Shown: piece by piece, positions 58,217 to 64,000 of the stretch | How positions within the stretch are numbered: position 1 is the stretch's first letter | How the letters are laid out: each line of letters opens with the position of its first letter | Assembly (NCBI RefSeq): GCF_027887165.1 | Contig: NC_077232.1 | Coordinates: 19,050,755-19,114,754 of the forward strand | DNA: 64,000 nucleotides | Reading direction: 5' to 3' | From: Monodelphis domestica | Taxonomy: Eukaryota; Chordata; Mammalia; Didelphimorphia; Didelphidae | Translations under genes and position numbers: made by a program | The notes under the pieces: model-generated | Database searches by the model: none | Seen by the model: the letters and a program-made list of their open reading frames with translations, nothing else | What the model was told of the DNA's origin: nothing

Positions 58217-59659
58217 ATGAGGGGAGAGACCAGAGGGGATCTTCCTCTTAGCTCAAAGTCACCTTCTGTTGGCACTGCAAGAATGCAAGGAAAAATGATT
58301 CTTTTGTGTACTCTCTGATCTGGGATACAATCTGGTATTTGAAGGTTTCTAGGGGAAGCCTGTACCCCCATATCAGGCCCAAGAGGGTTACCTTACTATG
58401 AAAATCCCAGCCATTAATGGAGAATGGGAGATTCTATATAATTTTTTTTCATTAATCATCTTCAGATACAGAGGTCTTTGCCATATCTAATCTTCCATTC
58501 AGTTCAATTCATTTATCACTCACCTGCTATGTGCTGACTCTATTTCCCCCTATAATTTCAGATTATTGGGCAAAGAAGAAGGAATATGGGACACTTGAAA
58601 TGAAATCAAGGGCCTTTTGAAAAGATTTTAGAAATTTCATCTATCTCCCACATTTCAGAGGCCTGGAAACTGAGTCAAAGAGAGAGAAAATAACTTGCCT
58701 AATGTCACACAGTCAGTACTAGAGTTGGGCTCAAAATCAATTTCAATTCACATGACAATTTTCCCCCTGAACTCCTACTCAGATAGAGTAATAGGGAGAA
58801 GCTAACAAAGCCCCTTGGCTCCCAGGATTCATTCCTTTGAGAGGAAATTAACCAGCTGGCTAAAGTAGACCTGGTTAATTATGGATGGAGACTCCAGGAA
58901 CTCCCCTCCTTGACTTGACTAAAGGTAGAGAAAGAGTCAGAACCCCCATCTAATGAGGTCTCTTACACACACCTCATCCCAAAATTGTCTCCTTTTAAAG
59001 TCACACACAGAGAGAGAATATCACAAGCGTATCTAAGTGCATGAAGTCCTGTCAGAGAGCTGAGACAGGGAGGCCACCCATTGGCCCAAGTTTCACCTTT
59101 GCAGAACGCCATGCAAACTTTGAAAGCTATGAGCCCCCATTCCATTGAGCCCAAAGCCAAGAGGAAGGAGATTTAGGTGAGTACTTAGGGCAAAAGATAC
59201 AAGCTTTTCTCCAGATGGCTGATAGCATCAGAGGCACTGGGAGGAGGTGAGGCAGTGCCACTTTCTTATTGCTTTTAATGAACTTGTCCCATTGAGATCT
59301 TAGGATTCTGAGCTGAAAAGGAGCTGAGAGATGAGACCTTTTTATTTCATAGAAAACAAAACCAAGTCTTAAAGAAGGGGAAGTGACTTGCTGAAGATGG
59401 AACTAGGCACAGGATCATAAGATCTTATGTTTAGGTTGGAAGGGACCATAGAACTCATTGAATCCTACATGCTCATTTACAGATGAGGAAACATGCCTGA
59501 ATAGGTTCACACAATTGGCTCCCCAGTTTTCCTAACCTGTTCCTTTGTAAATAACAATGATGATAATGACCATAAATTTGCATTCTTATTCTAATTTTTA
59601 CATCACCTTGTTTTCCAAAAATATCCATCCAGGCTCTGCTACTCAGAATTGTATGCCAT
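58217..59659. other. Intergenic sequence with MIR remnants
   Basis: No gene. Reverse MIR-like pieces at about 58615-58760 ('aacttgcctaatgtcacaca') and 59400-59520 ('tttacagatgaggaaacatg'). Confidence 0.45.
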
Positions 59660-59857
59660 TTTTTAAACCCTTACCTCCCATCTTGGAGTCAATACTATTT
59701 ATTGGCACCAAGGCAGAAGAGTGGTAAGGGCTAGGCAATGGGGGTTAAGTGACTTGCTCAGGGTCACACAGCTGGGAAGTGTCTGAGAGCAGATTTGAAC
59801 CTAGGACCTTCCATCTCTAGGCCTGACTCTCAATCCACTGAGCCACCCAGCAGTCCC
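59660..59857 (-). mobile_element. Marsupial tRNA-derived SINE, type 1
   Basis: Full-length minus copy, 'aaacccttacctcccatctt' to 'gagccacccagcagtcccc'. It abuts a type 2 SINE at its right end, so it may have inserted into the tail of that element. Confidence 0.9.
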
Positions 59858-60060
59858 CATTTGGAGTTTCTTGGTAAAGATGCTGGAGTGGTTTGCCATT
59901 TCCTTCTTCAGCTCATTTTATGGATAAAAGAAACTGAGGCAAACAGGGGTAAGTAAATTGCATGAGGTCACACAGCTAGTAAATGTCTGGGGCAGATTTG
60001 AAAACAGAAAGATCAATCTTTCTGACTTTGAGCCTATTTATTTTGCCACCTAACTACCCT
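59858..60060 (-). mobile_element. tRNA-derived SINE type 2
   Basis: 'atttggagtttcttggtaaa', 'atgctggagtggtttgccat', 'aaactgaggcaaacaggggt', 'aggtcacacagctagtaaat' in reverse orientation. Confidence 0.85.
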
Positions 60061-61255
60061 CAGCATTTTACTTTACTAATAGCATTTTTAAGTCCTTTTC
60101 CTTTTTTCTCTTAGACTTATTACTTTCTTTCTCCTCTTTCTATTCCTTCTCAGTCTTCTCTTCTACCTTCTCTTCTGCCTCTTCTGCCTTTTCCACTTCA
60201 ACTTCCCCAATAAAAGGAAGAGACTAACTAACCAGCATAAAGCCTGTAGTCATATATTCATGGAGTTTATTTTTTGTCTTATATTTTTCGATGGAGATCA
60301 GCCAGGAATAATACTGGAATGTCATGACCCTGCCATTCTTATATATTGAGTGGTTCTCAGATTATTACAGAAAAGCATTTATTCCCCTTTGGTAAATGAC
60401 TTAAAATATTGTGATATAATCACTTGTGGTTGACACATTAAAAGTGTCTCCAAGAAAATGCCAGTAGCAGAGAAGATGAGTAAGTTGTTATGTGTCTCTG
60501 TGTTCACATGATCATCATTTCTTCCATTCATTCTCTGTCTTGGGGAAACTTTTCATTCAATAAAATTTAGAGATCATTAACATTGACTACGGTGATCTAT
60601 TTTGTTTAATTACTCTTAAATGTGAATGGACAAATCCAAGAACTTGTAGGTAAGTTTGGTTAGTAATAATGCTCCCAATCTAGTACAGTTGAATTGTAGA
60701 TTACTCAAAGGTAGCTTATCGTTTGTGTATTTGAAGTATAGAGATTTATCCCCTTAACAATGAGTCAAGGATGCCAAAATTCTGGTATGTGTGTGGCCAT
60801 CTGTTCATGTGTTTTTAGGTTAAATAAGTTCTTAAACTCTGCACTGCAACCTGAAGGGGTATGTTTCACAATTTCTCCTGGATCTATATAATAATCTGTA
60901 TTGATCAATGAGTCCAGGTTTCTTAGGGTTGACCTTTAATTTCTGTATTCAATGACATGGTTATGAATATAATAATAAAGCTCCTTAAAAAACAAATCAA
61001 CATGATTCAGATTTCCTGGCAGATATATGAAGTTCCATGAAGGTTTTACCTAGAGAGCTTTTTAGTTCCATTTTGTATCTAAGCTATTCCATAGGTTCCT
61101 TCTAGATAAAATACTTTTGGCTACACATGGCAAATCCATTGGTATATATCTATTGTGAGTCTTTTCTATCATTTGTGAAAATGGTACCAGTTAATGTAAA
61201 TGTTAACATTGCAGCTATTATTATCATTATTATTATCATTATTCTAGACTTTACC
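60061..61255. other. Intergenic sequence
   Basis: No gene supported. A T/C-rich tract lies at about 60080-60200; otherwise AT-rich and featureless. Confidence 0.4.
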
Positions 61256-61266
61256 AGCTAATATTT

Positions 61267-61464
61267 TTAAATACTTATTTTCCATTTTAGAATTAATACT
61301 GTATATTGGTTCCAAGGCAGAAGAGTGATAAGGGCTAGACAATGAGGGTTAAGTGACTTGCCCAGGGTCACACATCCAGGAAGTGTCTTAGACCAGGTAT
61401 GAACCTAGGACCTCCAATTCTAGGCCTGACTTTCAATGCACTGAGCCACCCAGTTGCCCCTACT
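61267..61464 (-). mobile_element. Marsupial tRNA-derived SINE, type 1
   Basis: Minus copy with 'tattggttccaaggcagaag', 'ggttaagtgacttgcccagg', 'gagccacccagttgcccc'. An 11-bp direct repeat agctaatattt at 61256-61266 and 61465-61475 is its target duplication. Confidence 0.9.
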
Positions 61465-61475
61465 AGCTAATATTT

Positions 61476-61699
61476 AACTCTATTTTCATTGTGAAAAGTT
61501 TATCGAGCATAATGTTGTCATATTGAAGTTCATGGCAAACATTTAGAATAAGAAAAACAGTTAGCTTTTTAGGGGGAAGCCTTGATGTACATCCTTGAAA
61601 TATTTCTAACCCTTCTTTAGGACCCTTCTAGTCCTGTGTATTGCAACTTGGCATATTTAAATGACTGCTGGCCTTAGAAATATGAGACCTGAGTTGAAA
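61476..61699. other. Intergenic sequence
   Basis: Nothing recognised. Confidence 0.35.
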
Positions 61700-62100
61700 A
61701 ATTGGTTCCAGCATATACAAGCCAGCTAGGAGACCTCATCAAGGCACTTAATTTCTCTGGTAAGTTTTCTCATCTATGCAATGAGATTTCCCATCTTGCT
61801 AGTCTCCTAACATTTTATTCCTCTCCATATACCCTACAAGCAATCATTCTATACCCCTGTTCTTCCTGGAATGCCACATTCTATCTCGAATCTTCATGCC
61901 TTTACAATGATTGTCCCCCTTCTCTGCAATGGTTTTGTTCCTCATCTGAGTCTTTTATAATTCCAAACATTAGAATTCAGAGGCTTTACCTATCACTCGC
62001 CGATAATGCTAATGCCTTTCCCTTTTAGAGGACCTTCCATCCACCTATAAGTCTCTTGTATTGATAGATGTGATAGATCTGCCTCATTCAAATATATAAT
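61700..62100 (+). mobile_element. L2-like LINE remnant, with MIR-like sequence at its left
   Basis: 'cctgttcttcctggaatgcc', 'tcttcatgcctttacaatga' and nearby blocks follow L2 3' sequence. The first 80 bases look like a SINE core ('ctggtaagttttctcatcta'). Confidence 0.5.
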
Positions 62101-62339
62101 CTCTTGTCAGTCACCCAAAGAGATTTTGTCTAGTCATCCATATAGGAAAAAAATTGATGAAAGCCTTTTCAGTTGATATTCTTCATATAAATAGAACATA
62201 TAAATATATACAATTAATAGATATAGAATGCATATTGTATATATATGCAAATGTACATACAAATGTATTCATTATCTAATTATCTTAGATAGCAAATCCT
62301 TATATAAGTTGATCGTTTTCCCCCATTTAACTGCTTCTC
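62101..62339. other. Intergenic AT-rich sequence
   Basis: TA-rich with 'atatataca' runs near 62200-62260; nothing recognised. Confidence 0.4.
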
Positions 62340-63330
62340 TTTTTATTATGTGTGAATTAATTTCTTTATGAAAAAACTTTTCAGTTTTGTGCAATCGAAA
62401 TCATTTATTTTTTCTATTGCAATTACCTCTATACTTCATATAGTTAAGAATTCATCTTCTAACCATAATTTGAGAAATGTGATCTGATTTCTCATGGTAT
62501 GATCTATAATATTAATTGACTACTCCAATTAAAAAATATTGTGGAATATTACCTAAGATTTTCGCCCCAGCTTGATATTCTGCCAGACTTGCTTTCATTT
62601 TCCCAGGAGCTTTTATCAAATGGGAAGTTGCTTCCTAATTAATGCTTTGCCATTTATCGAATACTGAACTATTGAGTTCCACTGTCTCTGACTCTCCTTG
62701 TCTAGTCTGTTCCATTGATCTACCTCTATTTTTAACCGATACCAAAGAGTTTTCATTATTGCTGTTATACAATATAGTCTGAGGTCACAAGGCATTATTC
62801 TACCTTCATCCCTATTTCTTTTATTACTTCCCTTCATATTCTGGATCTTTTGTTTCTCCAGATGAATTTTGTTATTTTGTCAAATGTTGCAAAGTATCCT
62901 TTTGATAGTTTTGTGTAGTATTAAAGTGAAAATTGACTGTAATAGTATTGTCAGTGTTATTATGCTTGCACAGACCAATCATGAGCATTGAACATTCCTC
63001 TGATGATTTAATTTGTTTCTCATATTCATAAGAAGGATTTAATAATTGAAACTATACTCGTATTATGTGTGTTTTGGCAGACAAATATTGGATAAATACT
63101 TTATACATTTTGTAATTATTTGGAATGAAATTTCCCTTTTCTATTATTGACTCAGATTTTCTTATTATATGAAAATACTGCTGATTTTGGAGGATTTATC
63201 CTGTAGCCTGAAACTTCATTGAAACTATTAATTATCTTAATTAGGATCATTCAATTGACTTTATATCTCTTTGAATAGGTCAACTTTTTGGTGAACTGGT
63301 TGGTAGAAAGGAGATCCAGTTGTAATATAT
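62340..63330 (-). mobile_element. L1 LINE ORF2 fragment, reverse, old
   Basis: Antisense L1 order: 'gttccattgatctacctcta', 'ttttaaccgataccaaagag', 'ttgctgttatacaatatagt', then 'atcctgtagcctgaaacttc' near 63200. These parallel the well-known antisense ORF2 region of mammalian L1 around the RT C-terminal part. Diverged, with stops. Confidence 0.65.
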
Positions 63331-63804
63331 GAGGATGATCATGTAATGAAGAAGGTGCTCTGAGGTGAGGTGGCCCCTTAACTCCTTAGTGCCTCTGTAC
63401 ATCAGACTTAGCCTGGCCAAGATCATCTTGCTTTGACACTTTATCTATATTAGTTCTAACTATATATAAATTATCATATCTGAATATATACTCTGCAATT
63501 TATCAAACAGTTGTTTTTACCCTAGTCCCCAGCTTCCATGGTATAAAATGAGCAAGTAGCCTAAGATGACCTGTAAAGTCCCTTCTCTCTCTAGTCCTAT
63601 GATCCAATCATCTTTTACTTATAAAGTATGCAATTATAGAAATATTTGTATATATCCTTGTATCTCAACTAATATAAAATGATTATGTCTCCTATCTACA
63701 GAAATCAAAATTGTTTCCTTAATTTCTATCAACTATGGTTATTAATTACAAGACACAAATATTTGATGGCTACTTAGTGTTCTTTTATATAAAGAAGGGA
63801 ATAG
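63331..63804. other. Intergenic sequence
   Basis: No gene or repeat recognised. Confidence 0.4.
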
Positions 63805-64000
63805 GGGGAAGCTGGGTAGCTCAGTGGATTGAGAGCCAGGCCTAGAGAAGGGAGGTCCTAGGTTCAAATCCAGCCTCAGACACTTCCCAGCTGTGTGACC
63901 CTAGGCAAGTCACTTGACCCCCATTGCCTAGCCCTTACCACTCTTCTGCCTTGGAACCAATACACAGTATTGATTCTGAGACAGAAGGTAAGGGTTTATA
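63805..64000 (+). mobile_element. Marsupial tRNA-derived SINE, type 1, reaching the window edge
   Basis: Plus copy from 'gaagctgggtagctcagtgg' to 'agacagaaggtaagggttta'; its tail and target duplication lie beyond the window. One of the best-preserved type 1 copies here. Confidence 0.9.

Overview
The window looks like nuclear DNA of a marsupial (metatherian mammal, opossum-like). The evidence is two intact olfactory receptor genes, many copies of tRNA-derived SINEs of the marsupial kind (tRNA-like head, 'cttggaaccaatacacagta' type tail), old MIR and L2 copies, marsupial-type L1 elements with their own 5' UTR, an RTE fragment and several families of retroviral LTRs. Species cannot be told from sequence alone. 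Family names given here come from memory of sequence patterns; no database was searched.

Only two protein-coding genes can be supported. An OR5B-like receptor lies on the minus strand at 3357-4295, and an OR10Q1-like receptor lies on the plus strand at 48892-49854. Both are single-exon class II olfactory receptors with all seven membrane segments, and both have a good splice acceptor just upstream of the start, as expected for a 5' non-coding exon elsewhere. In human, OR10Q1 and the OR5B genes sit side by side at 11q12.1, so this window is very likely the orthologous cluster. The 44.5 kb between the two genes holds no recognisable receptor gene or pseudogene.

Region by region: 1-0.66 kb is an LTR cut by the window edge. 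3.3-4.3 kb is the OR5B-like gene. 4.5-14.4 kb is SINE- and MIR-rich and holds a diverged tandem duplication (about 7.54-8.88 and 9.48-10.64 kb). 17.0-27.2 kb is a nested stack: an LTR containing a 43-bp-arm hairpin was entered by a near-full-length L1 (15-bp target duplication), and that L1 was entered by an LTR with a 4-bp duplication and by a composite of LTR and RTE pieces. 28.0-28.7 kb joins an L1 5' UTR piece to a betaretrovirus-like leader. 29-36 kb has L2, an LTR, L1 tails and an L1 5'-UTR-only fragment with two tandem monomers. 39.6-43.3 kb has two SINEs split by later insertions. 42.3-53.4 kb has three copies of one LTR family (LTR-B) around the OR10Q1-like gene, two of them in inverted orientation on either side of it. 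47.9-48.6 kb is an L2 just upstream of that gene, and an L1 tail lies just downstream. 54-64 kb is intergenic sequence with L1 tails, SINEs and L2.

The two genes do not form an operon; each olfactory receptor is normally expressed singly in olfactory neurons. I found no convincing undescribed system. The points most worth a second look are the hairpin at the L1 insertion site, the inverted LTR pair around OR10Q1, the monomeric L1 promoter fragment, the L1/ERV junction, the old tandem duplication and the DRH motif in the OR5B-like receptor.
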